NCBI GenBank assembly: GCA_022601195.1
Contig: JAHZIX010000047.1
Location: 1-47,845, forward strand
Source: Deltaproteobacteria bacterium
GTDB taxonomy: Bacteria > Acidobacteriota > Thermoanaerobaculia > Multivoradales > JAHZIX01
DNA: 47,845 nucleotides
Reading direction: 5' to 3'
Shown: positions 34,576 through 43,196 of the stretch, one piece after another
How positions within the stretch are numbered: the stretch's first letter is position 1
How the letters are laid out: each line of letters begins with the position of its first letter
Program-made: the position numbers and the translations under genes
Notes under the pieces: model-generated
What the model was told of the DNA's origin: nothing
The model's input: the letters and a program-made list of their open reading frames with translations, nothing else
Database searches by the model: none

Positions 34576-36375
34576 ATGGAAAGCTCGAAGTTGCGCCGGC
34601 GAGGCGCTGGAACCTTGACCCGGGAGGATCTCGGTCAAACGGTGAAGTTGCAGGCCTGGGTGCACCGGCGGCGAGATTTGGGCGGTCTGATGTTCTTGAA
34701 CCTTCGGGATCGGAGCGGTATCGCTCAAGTGGTGGTCCATCCGGAGGAGGCTTCCGGGGCAGCGGAAACCCTAGCGGCGGTGCGCGGGGAATGGGTGGTG
34801 GAAATCATCGGTACCGTGGTGGAGCGGAGTGCCGAGAACATCAATCCGGATATGGCGACGGGAACCATTGAGGTAGCGGTGACGGAGGCGCAGGTGCTGA
34901 GCTCCTGTGAGCCTCTCCCATTCGATGTCATGGGCCGGGTGGATGCCAGTGAGGAGCACCGGCTTCGCTACCGCTATCTGGAGCTACGTCGCCAGGAGTT
35001 GCAGAACAACTTCTTGCTGCGGGACAAAGCGACCCTGACCATTCTGAATCACCTTCATGAACAGGGGTTCGTTCACCTGGAGACGCCGATACTGACTCGC
35101 TCGACTCCGGAAGGGGCTCGAGACTACTTAGTGCCGAGTCGAGTCCACCCGGGGAGCTTTTATGCCTTGCCCCAGTCGCCGCAGATCTTCAAACAGCTGC
35201 TGATGGTTTCTGGGTTCGAGCGCTATGTTCAGATCGCCCGGTGTTTTCGCGATGAGGACCTGCGAGCCGACCGCCAGCCAGAGTTTTCTCAGGTGGATCT
35301 GGAGCTGTCCTTCACCGACCCGGACGAAGTCATGGAATTGGTGGAAGGTTTGTTGACGGAGGTTTTCGCTCTGGCGCAAATCGACCTGCCCAAGCCGGTC
35401 CAGCGGCTCATCTACCGAGACGCCATGGATCGCTACGGTTCCGACCGGCCCGACTTACGGTTCGATCTGGAGATCGTCGATCTATCCGAGACCCTCGGGG
35501 GCAGCGGTTTCCGGGCATTTCAAAATACCGTGGCCGGGGGCGGAGTGGTGCGTGGCTTTGCCATTCCCGGTTCCGCGGGAGCTGCTGCCGCCAGTCGCAA
35601 ACAGGTAGACACCTGGGCGGACTTGGCTCGTAAAAGGGGAGCGGCGGGAGCTCTGGTCCTGCGGCACCGGGACGGCGAGTTGCAGTTTCAGGTCAAAGGA
35701 GCTTTGAGCCAAGGAGAGCTCGAAGCAGCGGCAGCTGCCCTAGGATTGGAAGAGGGGGGGTTGGCCCTGCTGGTGGCGGCGGATCGAGACGTCGCCTGTA
35801 CGGCCCTCGGGGCTCTGCGAGAGGCTGTGGCAAAACAATACGATTTGATTCCAGAGGGAGCCCATGCCTTTGCCTGGGTTACGGAGTTTCCTTTGGTGGA
35901 GTGGGACTCGGGCAGCGAGCGTTGGACTTCTCTCCATCATCCCTTCACTTGCCCGGATCCGCGGGACTTACATTTGATGGACGAGGATCCGAAGGCGGTT
36001 CGGTCTTTGGCTTATGACGTGGTTTACAACGGCATGGAATTGGGTGGGGGCTCGATCAGAATCCATAGCTCAGATCTGCAGCAGAGGGTGTTCTCCCTAC
36101 TGGGTATCGAGCCGGAGGAGGCTGAGAGGCGCTTCGGGTTTCTCCTCGAGGCCTTGCGCTACGGAGCACCGCCTCACGGTGGTTTAGCCCTTGGATTGGA
36201 CCGCTTGATCATGGTCCTGTGCGGGGCAGAGTCCATTCGAGATGTCATCGCTTTTCCCAAGACCACCGCAGCGAGTTGCCTGATGACCGAGGCACCGGCC
36301 CCGGTGGAGGAGTCCCTGCTGGAGGATGTAGGGATTTCGGTGGTCGCCAAAGATGAGGTTCAGGAGGAAGCTTGA
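34576..36375 (+). CDS. aspS: Aspartyl-tRNA synthetase
   Basis: The 599-residue class II synthetase has the OB-fold anticodon domain (LQAWVHRRRDLGGLMFLNLRD), motif 2 (FRDEDLRADRQPEFSQVD), the bacterial GAD insertion (about 300-410) and motif 3 (GLALGLDRLIM, then SIRDVIAFPK). It charges tRNA-Asp, and perhaps tRNA-Asn if the cell uses the amidation route; this cannot be told here. The start ATG 34576 has GGGAAGGA upstream. Its stop overlaps the aroB start (TTGA). Confidence 0.98.
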   Translation: MESSKLRRRGAGTLTREDLGQTVKLQAWVHRRRDLGGLMFLNLRDRSGIAQVVVHPEEASGAAETLAAVRGEWVVEIIGTVVERSAENINPDMATGTIEVAVTEAQVLSSCEPLPFDVMGRVDASEEHRLRYRYLELRRQELQNNFLLRDKATLTILNHLHEQGFVHLETPILTRSTPEGARDYLVPSRVHPGSFYALPQSPQIFKQLLMVSGFERYVQIARCFRDEDLRADRQPEFSQVDLELSFTDPDEVMELVEGLLTEVFALAQIDLPKPVQRLIYRDAMDRYGSDRPDLRFDLEIVDLSETLGGSGFRAFQNTVAGGGVVRGFAIPGSAGAAAASRKQVDTWADLARKRGAAGALVLRHRDGELQFQVKGALSQGELEAAAAALGLEEGGLALLVAADRDVACTALGALREAVAKQYDLIPEGAHAFAWVTEFPLVEWDSGSERWTSLHHPFTCPDPRDLHLMDEDPKAVRSLAYDVVYNGMELGGGSIRIHSSDLQQRVFSLLGIEPEEAERRFGFLLEALRYGAPPHGGLALGLDRLIMVLCGAESIRDVIAFPKTTAASCLMTEAPAPVEESLLEDVGISVVAKDEVQEEA

Positions 36376-37472
36376 GCGAAACGGATCGTCTGAGCCTGCG
36401 CCATCCGGATGGCACGACCACCATCTACATCGGCAACCATGTCTTGGAGGCTACCCGAGGGGCAGTGACCCGATGGGTGGAGGGAAGGCGAATGTTCGTC
36501 ATTTCGACGCCGCGGGTTCTCTCCCTTCACGGTGAGGCTCTAGATAGCCTGCTTTCCGCCGCTCAGGCCCGGGAGGTGCTTGTGGTGCCTGAGGGAGAAG
36601 AAGCGAAATGCTTGGAGGTCGCCGGCTCTCTGTGGACAGAAATCCTGACTCGAGGAGGTAAGAGGGACAGCCGGCTGATCGCTTTTGGCGGTGGCAGCGT
36701 GGGAGATCTTGGCGGCTTTGTTGCTGGCTGCTTTCTGCGGGGCATCGAATATTTGCAGATGCCAACCACTCTATTGGCCCAGGTGGACGCGGCTTTGGGG
36801 GGGAAGACCGCTATCGACTGCGGTGGAGCCAAAAATAGCGTCGGCCTGTTTCATCACCCTGCCATGGTCATCAGTGAAGCCTCTTTCCTCTCGACTCTGC
36901 CGAAGGAAGAAATTCGCGCAGCCTTGGCGGAAGTCATCAAGATGGCAGCCTTGCTCGATCCTCTGCTTCTCGAACGCCTGGAAGGACGGCTGCCGGAGTT
37001 GTTGAAAGGGGATCCGGAGTCCCTGGCACCGGTGGTCCTGGCAGCTGCTCGTGCCAAGGTGCGAGTGGTTCAGAGAGATCCGGGGGAAGCGGGAGAGCGG
37101 CGCCTGCTCAACTTCGGTCATACCCTCGGCCATGCCTTGGAGGCTGCCGCTGTCGACGGCTCCCTGCGTCATGGCGATGCCGTTGCCTATGGCATGTTGT
37201 TTGCGCTCCGATTGGCGCTGAACCGGGGCTTGGAGGAAGCGGTAGCGGGGCGATTGGAAGAGCTCATCCAGGGCCTTGGCCTACCGCCCCTGCCGACCTA
37301 TGACATCGATGTGCTGATGGCTCTGATGCAGAAAGACAAGAAGAATCAGGAGACCGGTCTCGTTTGGGTCCTTCCGGAGTCGGTGGGGCAGGGCAAGATG
37401 TTCGACGATGTCGAGCCCGATGAAGTGAGAGACCTTCTGCCCGCCTTCCTGGAACACCCCTGGACTGCTTGA
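36372..37472 (+). CDS. aroB: 3-dehydroquinate synthase
   Basis: The 366-residue protein has the NAD-binding GGGSVGDLGGFVA, PTTLLAQVDAALGGK and the zinc motif NFGHTLGHALE. It converts DAHP to 3-dehydroquinate, the second shikimate-pathway step. The start is TTG 36372, supported by AGGAGG (36362-36367) at a proper distance and the 4-bp overlap with aspS; translation is presumably coupled. Confidence 0.97.
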   Translation: MSETDRLSLRHPDGTTTIYIGNHVLEATRGAVTRWVEGRRMFVISTPRVLSLHGEALDSLLSAAQAREVLVVPEGEEAKCLEVAGSLWTEILTRGGKRDSRLIAFGGGSVGDLGGFVAGCFLRGIEYLQMPTTLLAQVDAALGGKTAIDCGGAKNSVGLFHHPAMVISEASFLSTLPKEEIRAALAEVIKMAALLDPLLLERLEGRLPELLKGDPESLAPVVLAAARAKVRVVQRDPGEAGERRLLNFGHTLGHALEAAAVDGSLRHGDAVAYGMLFALRLALNRGLEEAVAGRLEELIQGLGLPPLPTYDIDVLMALMQKDKKNQETGLVWVLPESVGQGKMFDDVEPDEVRDLLPAFLEHPWTA

Positions 37473-37507
37473 CGGATCTCCCGGATTTGCCGCCCTCATG
37501 GGCCCCT

Positions 37508-37526
37508 GACCGAGGCAAATTCGGTC
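37508..37526 (+). terminator. Hairpin after aroB
   Basis: GACCGA and TCGGTC form a perfect 6-bp stem with a 7-nt loop 36 bp past the aroB stop. There is no T-tract, so termination would need another factor. Confidence 0.3.
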
Positions 37527-37574
37527 TCTGGTCAAGATCAGGATGCCAAGGGAAAGACCGGCAGCAAACCGAAG

Positions 37575-37655
37575 GCGGGGCCGGGCCTTAGCGGCCTTGC
37601 TCCATTTCCTGAGCCCGGTTCGAAGCCCCGCGGAGCTTCCTGTTGGGGCCCGGCC
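37575..37655 (+). other. GC-rich region with two alternative stems
   Basis: GCGGGGC (37575-37581) is complementary to GCCCCGC (37625-37631), and GGCCGGGCC (37579-37587) is complementary to GGCCCGGCC (37647-37655). The first arms overlap, so the two stems exclude each other. It lies between aroB and the HD-GYP gene, just before a TATAAT box. Confidence 0.4.
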
Positions 37656-37677
37656 AGCGGCTTCTCGGGAAAAAGGC

Positions 37678-37683
37678 TATAAT
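37678..37683 (+). promoter_or_regulatory. Candidate -10 box for the HD-GYP gene
   Basis: A perfect TATAAT (37678-37683) lies 80 bp before the start of the HD-GYP gene. No TTGACA-like -35 is present at 16-18 bp, so an activator or an extended element may be needed. Confidence 0.4.
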
Positions 37684-37763
37684 CGCAGCGGAGTTCTCTC
37701 GGTTCGCCCCTCGAACATGGATGTCCTGGCGGGTTCACCGCCTACCCGAGAGCCTAGCGGCCG

Positions 37764-39533
37764 ATGGCAAACGTACAGAAGCTCAAGCTCAGGCCAATCC
37801 TTTTTCTGCTGATCCTTTTCGCAGGATTGGTGCCGTTGGCTATCAGCACTTTGGTGTTGATCAAGCCCAATCGCGAGATTCTCCGCACCCAAGAACAAAC
37901 GGATCTCACTCGCACCGCCGAGTCTCTCTCCCGAGATGTCGACGAAATCATTTCCAAGGCGAGACGGGAGATGGAGCTGATCGGCCGGGCCCTGCTGGCA
38001 GCTCCCGGGTCGGCTCTTGAGGCGGAGCTCCTGAAGGAGCCCTGGGCGGTAGATTTTCTCCAGGGATTCGCCAACGAACACAGCGATTGGCGGGTTTTTG
38101 CCGCCGTCGACAAGCTCGGTCAAGGACAGCAATTTGCCACCGCGGAGCTGTCCCCGGCACTGCTCGCCGAGGTCGGCGAGGCTTTCAATGAAGCTTCTCA
38201 AGGCGGCGAGGCGAGCTACCACTTCACCGCCATGGGCTCGGCGGAAGAGGGAGCGGTGGTGTTAGCGGTTCCCGTCGCCGACCCGGCCACCGATCGAACC
38301 CTCATTCTCGAGGCGGTACTACAACCCCAGAGACTGCTTCGAGATCTGGTTCTGGCCTCTCAGGGTGTGGAAGGCGGAGAAGCTTTTCTCATCGATCGGC
38401 GCGGCGAGCTCATTTGGACCAGCACGGATTCCTCGGATCGAGTCACTGCACTGCTGGGATCCGACCTGGTTCACAGCTTTCGTGCTCGCCCCATGCCTCT
38501 GACGGAAATTTACGACGTTGTTCTCGAGGGCAAGAAGCGGCGAATGATCGCTATCGTCAGTCCCATTGAAGAGACCGGTTGGGGAATTGTTGCGGCTCGA
38601 CCCGAATCAGCTGCCTTTCTCAGTGTCCGTAGGCTCTTACTGACCGCTCTCGTGTCTTCCCTGTCCCTGGTACTTCTGGCTCTGCTCCTGGCCCTACTGG
38701 CCTCCGGTTGGATCGGTCAGCCGATTCAACGGTTGGCACAAGCGGCCCACGCTATCGCCAAGGGAGATTTCACCTCTCGTGTGAATACGGACGGGATGCG
38801 ATTCGAGCTCGCAGAGCTGGCTGAGGACTTCAATGTCATGGGAGACACGGTCGAGAGCTATGTCGCCCAACTGCAGAAGGCTGCCAAAGCCAACCGGGAG
38901 CTGTTCATCGGCTCCCTGCGGGCGTTCACGGCGGCGATTGATGCCAAGGACCCCTACACCCGCGGCCACTCGGAACGGGTGGCTTCCTTGAGCCGAATCA
39001 TCGCCAGCCATCTCGGTATTTCCGGCGAGATGCAGAGCCGTCTTTGGATTGCTGCTCTGCTACATGATGTAGGCAAAATCGGGGTCGATGACCGGATTCT
39101 CAAAAAGGGAGGAGTGCTGTCGCCGGAAGAGTACGCCATGATGCAAAAGCACACGGTGATTGGAGCCGAGATCATCGCTCCCATCGAGCAGCTTAGAGAG
39201 TGTCATCCGGTGGTTCGCTGGCACCATGAGAACTGGAATGGCAGGGGGTATCCGGATGGCCTCAAAGGGGAAAAGATTCCCCTCATGGCCCGCATCGTCG
39301 CGGTCGCCGACACCTTTGATGCCATCACCACCAACCGGCCCTATCAGGATGCGTATACGCTAGAGTACGCCGTGGAGACGATCACCAAACTGACGGGAAC
39401 TCGCTTCGATGCCAAAGTGGTGACGGCTTTCTTGAAGGCGGTGGATCGAGGGCAGATTCAAATCGCCGTCGAGCCGGAACCCGAGACGGTCGAGTTATCC
39501 ACAGATTTTCTTGCTTCCACCGGAACCAGCTAG
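37764..39533 (+). CDS. Membrane sensor with HAMP and HD-GYP domain
   Basis: The 589-residue protein has a membrane helix at 11-33, an extracytoplasmic sensor domain (about 35-285, Cache-like), a second helix (about 290-315), a HAMP linker (about 315-365) and a C-terminal HD-GYP domain. The catalytic motifs HDVGKIG and HHENWNGRGYP are intact, so it should break down cyclic di-GMP in response to an outside signal. The start ATG 37764 has no strong ribosome-binding site. It stands alone on the plus strand; the Roadblock-like gene follows after 199 bp. Confidence 0.93.
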   Translation: MANVQKLKLRPILFLLILFAGLVPLAISTLVLIKPNREILRTQEQTDLTRTAESLSRDVDEIISKARREMELIGRALLAAPGSALEAELLKEPWAVDFLQGFANEHSDWRVFAAVDKLGQGQQFATAELSPALLAEVGEAFNEASQGGEASYHFTAMGSAEEGAVVLAVPVADPATDRTLILEAVLQPQRLLRDLVLASQGVEGGEAFLIDRRGELIWTSTDSSDRVTALLGSDLVHSFRARPMPLTEIYDVVLEGKKRRMIAIVSPIEETGWGIVAARPESAAFLSVRRLLLTALVSSLSLVLLALLLALLASGWIGQPIQRLAQAAHAIAKGDFTSRVNTDGMRFELAELAEDFNVMGDTVESYVAQLQKAAKANRELFIGSLRAFTAAIDAKDPYTRGHSERVASLSRIIASHLGISGEMQSRLWIAALLHDVGKIGVDDRILKKGGVLSPEEYAMMQKHTVIGAEIIAPIEQLRECHPVVRWHHENWNGRGYPDGLKGEKIPLMARIVAVADTFDAITTNRPYQDAYTLEYAVETITKLTGTRFDAKVVTAFLKAVDRGQIQIAVEPEPETVELSTDFLASTGTS

Positions 39534-39732
39534 ATAGGCACAGATCAGATAAGAGCCATCGCGAGACGAGAGTAGCCAGAGTCCGGGGGCTCGGAATCGG
39601 GACGGGCGAATTCGGGAAAGCAGAACCCAGGAAACCAGGACCTAGGAACACAAGACCCAGGAAACTAGACAGGCAGCCAAGCTTGCTGAAGACCGATCAA
39701 ACAGGGTCCAGCCGGGTTGGGCGAGGAACAAT
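39534..39732 (+). repeat. Low-complexity spacer with repeated short words
   Basis: ACCCAGGAAAC occurs exactly at 39625-39635 and 39655-39665 and is part of a run of CCAGGA/CTAGGA/AGACC words. The style matches 11346-11422 and 16711-16819. It ends with AGGAA, the ribosome-binding site of the next gene. Confidence 0.55.
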
Positions 39733-40101
39733 ATGCCATTCGAATACATCTTGAACGATCTCTTGGTTCGCAACGACCAGGCCGTAGGCGCTCTCTTCTT
39801 AGACGAGAGCGGCGAGGCCGTGGATGTCGCTTGTGCGGACTTGACTCCCTATCAGCTGCGTATCGTCGGGGCCTACTTGGGAATTTACCTACGTCAATTG
39901 CAAAAGCTCACGGAGGCCACGGGGCTGGGAGAACCGGAGCTGTTGCACATTGCCAAGGATGATTTACACATCTACGCGGTGCCGATCAAAGATGGCTACT
40001 GCCTGTCCCTAATCCAAAGGTCTCCGTCCTTAGTGGCGAGTGCGCGCCGATCCCTGGAACACGCCGGGCGGCTGATGCACGACGAGCTGTTTCGAGACTG
40101 A
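39733..40101 (+). CDS. Small Roadblock/LC7-like protein
   Basis: The 122-residue protein has the alternating pattern of a Roadblock/longin-like fold: LNDLLVRNDQAVGALFLDESGEAV, a helix (about 40-65), HIYAVPIKDGYCLSLIQ and a C-terminal helix. Such proteins (MglB-like) act as dimers that regulate small Ras-like GTPases; no GTPase gene is near. AGGAA precedes ATG 39733 and a strong terminator follows, so it is a single-gene unit. The match is by pattern only. Confidence 0.65.
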   Translation: MPFEYILNDLLVRNDQAVGALFLDESGEAVDVACADLTPYQLRIVGAYLGIYLRQLQKLTEATGLGEPELLHIAKDDLHIYAVPIKDGYCLSLIQRSPSLVASARRSLEHAGRLMHDELFRD

Positions 40102-40466
40102 ATCGGCGGTCCATCCCTCCAGCTTCTTGCTTGAAGAGAGGCCATTTCCTCGAAGGTGGTCTCCTCGGAGAGTTCGAGACCTCGGAAGGATCGATATCCG
40201 ATGGACAGCATCTGCATCCAGATGCTTTTTTCCAACGACGGTTTTGGCTCCGATACGTTGCGTCTCGAGACCGTACTTCGGGGCTCGGGGCGGGTCAGGA
40301 TTCGTGGCGCTTCAGAATTCGAGGCGCTGGTCTTGGGAGACTCGAGGGGCAGGGCGACATCATCCGGCTCGTTGATCGTTTCCATCGCCGAGTCAAAGAG
40401 ATTTCCAAACGAAGATTTCGCATCGACGGGCGCTCCAGCGCGCCCTAACTGCACAGGATACGGAAG
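40102..40466. other. Spacer between the Roadblock-like gene and ftsY
   Basis: The 365-bp spacer has short open frames on both strands but none with recognisable domain or good ribosome-binding site. It holds the terminator at 40207-40231 and a GGGCGC/GCGCCC hairpin (40428-40445) just before ftsY. Confidence 0.6.
40207..40231 (+). terminator. Rho-independent terminator
   Basis: AGCATCTG and CAGATGCT form a perfect 8-bp stem with a 4-nt loop (CATC), followed directly by six T. It ends the Roadblock-like gene about 105 bp past its stop. Confidence 0.9.
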
Positions 40467-41462
40467 ATGACCGAATTAGAGGATACGGAAGCCACCCCCA
40501 ACTACCTCGAGATGACCGAGGAACGTCAGGTCGAAGACGAACAGCCGAAAAAAGGCTTTTGGTCCAAGCTCAAACGTGGCTTGTTCATGACTCACACCGA
40601 GATCCTCGAGAAGGTGAATGCCGCCGTCGAGGGACGAGCCACCCTCGATGACGAGGCCATTGAATATCTCGAGGAAGTGCTGATCAGTGCGGATATTGGA
40701 GTCGAGACCTCCTTGGAGCTTCTCGAGAGGGTCAAGAAACAGGTGCAGAGAGGTCAAGGGACCGACACGGTGCGCTTTCGCCAGCTCCTCGCGGACGAAA
40801 TGGCCATCCTTCTTCTCGATGCCCCTCAGCCTCCCAAGGAGGTACCCGGCGTCCCGGTCGTCACCCTGATGGTGGGGGTCAATGGCGTCGGCAAGACCAC
40901 CACCATTGCCAAACTGGCTCGGCGTTCCAAGGATGCCGGACAGAAAGTCCTTCTCGCCGCTGGAGATACCTTTCGGGCGGCAGCGGTGGAACAGCTGGAA
41001 AAGTGGGGCAACCGACTCTCCGTGCCGGTGATCCGCCAAGGGTCCGGAGCTGATCCGGCAGCGGTGGTCTATGACGCTCTCCACGCTGCTCGAGCCCGGG
41101 GGTTCCAGCATCTGATCGTCGATACCGCCGGGCGTCTCCACACCAAAGAGCACTTGATGAAGGAATTGGAGAAGATTCGTCGAGTGGTCGATCGGGAAGC
41201 CGCCGGCTGGACCTGCCGGACGATCTTGATCCTGGATGCGACCACCGGCCAGAACGCCTTGGCCCAGGCTCGCCAATTCATGCAGGTGGCCCAGGTGGAC
41301 GGGGTCATCCTCTCCAAGATGGACGGCACCGCAAAGGGCGGCATGGCCGTCGCGGTAGCTCGGGACCTGCGGCTCCCGGTGCTGTATCTGGGCGTCGGGG
41401 AAGGGGCGGAGGATTTGATCGAATTCCGGCCCCGGGAGTTTGCCACTGCACTCCTCGGCTGA
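40467..41462 (+). CDS. ftsY: Signal recognition particle receptor FtsY
   Basis: The 331-residue protein has a short acidic A-like region, the N domain (about 35-120) and the G domain with GVNGVGKTTT, DTFRAAA, DTAGR and SKMDGTAKGG. FtsY docks the SRP-ribosome complex on the membrane by GTP-dependent pairing with Ffh. The start ATG 40467 has GGAAG just upstream. It leads a tight plus-strand series with ribD, ribE, an unknown gene and ltaE. Confidence 0.97.
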   Translation: MTELEDTEATPNYLEMTEERQVEDEQPKKGFWSKLKRGLFMTHTEILEKVNAAVEGRATLDDEAIEYLEEVLISADIGVETSLELLERVKKQVQRGQGTDTVRFRQLLADEMAILLLDAPQPPKEVPGVPVVTLMVGVNGVGKTTTIAKLARRSKDAGQKVLLAAGDTFRAAAVEQLEKWGNRLSVPVIRQGSGADPAAVVYDALHAARARGFQHLIVDTAGRLHTKEHLMKELEKIRRVVDREAAGWTCRTILILDATTGQNALAQARQFMQVAQVDGVILSKMDGTAKGGMAVAVARDLRLPVLYLGVGEGAEDLIEFRPREFATALLG

Positions 41463-42588
41463 TCTGCCTCCGTCGGCAGACGACCTACGGTTCGTCCAGC
41501 GAGCTCTCGAATTAGCAGCCAAAGGACGCTTTCAGACCGCTCCAAATCCCCTTGTGGGGGCGGTGCTGGTACGGAAAGGGTCTATCGTCGGGGAGGGGTA
41601 TCACCAGCGCCTGGGGGGGGCTCATGCAGAGGTGGAAGCGCTGCACCAGGCCGGGACCCTAGCGAAGGGAGCCACCGCCTACGTAACCCTGGAGCCCTGC
41701 AGTCACTACGGTCGCACTCCCCCCTGTTGCGAAGCTCTCCTGGAGGCCGGAATCCAGCGAGTCGTGGCTTGCCATCTCGATCCGAATCCGTTGGTGTCAG
41801 GCCAGGGGTTCGAACGCCTTCGCCAAGCTGGAATCACCGTCGAAGTGGGGCTGCTCGCCGAGCAAGCCGTTGAAGTCAATTTCCCATTCGTCGTGAGCCA
41901 TTCCCTGGGACGGCCTCAGGTCACTTTGAAATGGGCCATGAGTCTCGATGGTCATATCGCCACGGTTTCCGGGGAGAGCCAGTGGATCTCCAGCCCCGAA
42001 GGGCGACAATGGTCGCTAGAGCTGAGGGAAGAGCACGATGCCATCCTGGTGGGAAGCACCACCGCCCTCGAGGATGACCCCAGGCTCAACCGCCGGCTCG
42101 AGTGGGCACCCGGTCCGATCACCCGGGTGATTCTCGACCGCCGGTTGCGCCAATCTCCCCAGGGGAAAATGTTCGATATCGAAGGGCCGGTGGTGATCTA
42201 CACGGAGAATGATTCCCTACCGCCTCGCCAGCAGCTCGAGGAGAGGGGTGCGGTGGTTCGAGTTTTTCCTCCCGGAGAGGTTCGACCGGCTCGGGTGCTA
42301 GAGGATCTCCATGGCCGAGGGGTACAGAGCCTTTTGGTGGAAGGGGGAGGCGAGGTTCTCGCCGCCTTCGTGGAGGCAGAGCTGTTCGATCGAGTCGCCG
42401 TAAACTGCGCCCCTCTCTTGCTCGGTGGAGAGGGCGCACCAGGACCTGTACGGGGGCGCGGCTTCTCTCAGCTAGCTGCCGCTCCTCGACTCGATAGACT
42501 GCGGGCTCACTGCCGCGGAAAAGATCAGATTTTGGAAGGATACCGAGAAGGATGTTTACCGGACTTGTTACGGAACGTGGCCGGGTAG
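41440..42588 (+). CDS. ribD: Bifunctional riboflavin biosynthesis deaminase/reductase
   Basis: The 382-residue protein has the cytidine-deaminase-like domain (HAEVEAL and PCSHYGRTPPC, zinc ligands) and a dihydrofolate-reductase-like domain (LKWAMSLDGHIA, AILVGSTTALEDDP, LLVEGGGEVL). It carries out two steps from the GTP-derived pyrimidine to the ribitylamino-uracil phosphate. The only reasonable start is TTG 41440, which overlaps ftsY by 23 bp and has a poor ribosome-binding site; coupling to ftsY is likely. The frame further downstream lacks ATG/GTG before the conserved region. Confidence 0.93.
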   Translation: MPLHSSADLPPSADDLRFVQRALELAAKGRFQTAPNPLVGAVLVRKGSIVGEGYHQRLGGAHAEVEALHQAGTLAKGATAYVTLEPCSHYGRTPPCCEALLEAGIQRVVACHLDPNPLVSGQGFERLRQAGITVEVGLLAEQAVEVNFPFVVSHSLGRPQVTLKWAMSLDGHIATVSGESQWISSPEGRQWSLELREEHDAILVGSTTALEDDPRLNRRLEWAPGPITRVILDRRLRQSPQGKMFDIEGPVVIYTENDSLPPRQQLEERGAVVRVFPPGEVRPARVLEDLHGRGVQSLLVEGGGEVLAAFVEAELFDRVAVNCAPLLLGGEGAPGPVRGRGFSQLAAAPRLDRLRAHCRGKDQILEGYREGCLPDLLRNVAG

Positions 42589-43175
42589 CTTCCTCACCGT
42601 CTACCTCGACCCAAGGGGGCGTACGGTTGGAGATTACCCACAGCGAAGCGCTGCGAGATCGGCTAGGGATCGGGGCTAGCTTAGCGGTCAACGGCGTCTG
42701 CCTGACGATCACCGAGGAAACCGTCGTGGACGGGGCTGCGGTCTCGGCGGTGGAGATGTCGCCGGAGACCCTGGAACGCACCAGCCTAGGGGATTTGAAG
42801 GCTGGAGCCGAAGTCAATTTGGAACCGGCTCTGCGCCTCGGTGATGCCCTCGGGGGGCACTGGGTCCAAGGCCATGTCGACAACACCGTCGAGGTTCTAG
42901 AGTGCCGGGAGCTAGGGGAACACGTGGAGATGGCCTTTTCCATTCCGTCGGCCCTGGCGGGTTTCTTGGTGGAGAAGGGCTCCGTCACCTTAGATGGAGT
43001 TAGCCTGACGGTTTCCAAACAGCTTCCCGACCGCTTCGAAGTGGCGCTGATTCCTCACACCCTCGAGGTAACTACCCTGGGAGACCGGTGCCCAGGAGAT
43101 CGCCTCAATCTCGAGATCGATGTGTTGGCCAAATATGTTCACCAGGCCCTAGACGCTCGTGGTGCCCTCGGCTGA
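42552..43175 (+). CDS. ribE: Riboflavin synthase, alpha subunit
   Basis: The 207-residue protein has the MFTGLV start of the family and two homologous lumazine-binding barrels (SLAVNGVCLTI and SVTLDGVSLTV). It dismutates two lumazines to riboflavin. It overlaps ribD by 37 bp; GGAAGGA lies 10 bases before ATG 42552. ribBA and ribH are not in the window. Confidence 0.96.
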   Translation: MFTGLVTERGRVASSPSTSTQGGVRLEITHSEALRDRLGIGASLAVNGVCLTITEETVVDGAAVSAVEMSPETLERTSLGDLKAGAEVNLEPALRLGDALGGHWVQGHVDNTVEVLECRELGEHVEMAFSIPSALAGFLVEKGSVTLDGVSLTVSKQLPDRFEVALIPHTLEVTTLGDRCPGDRLNLEIDVLAKYVHQALDARGALG

Positions 43176-43196
43176 GCCGCTCCGATTGGAGAGCCT

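Noticed and set aside
37616..37632. tRNA-like T-arm (GGTTCGAAGCCCCG)
   Set aside because: The flanking bases do not pair as a T-stem and no acceptor, D or anticodon arm can be found.
37501..37763. Possible cyclic di-GMP (GEMM) riboswitch before the HD-GYP gene
   Set aside because: Only fragments such as GCAAACC are present; the conserved GGACGCAAAGCC part and tetraloop-receptor layout are missing, and the region lies upstream of the TATAAT box.
40131..40454. Open frames of 82-152 codons on both strands before ftsY
   Set aside because: No recognisable domain or good ribosome-binding site, and a clear terminator hairpin lies within the region.
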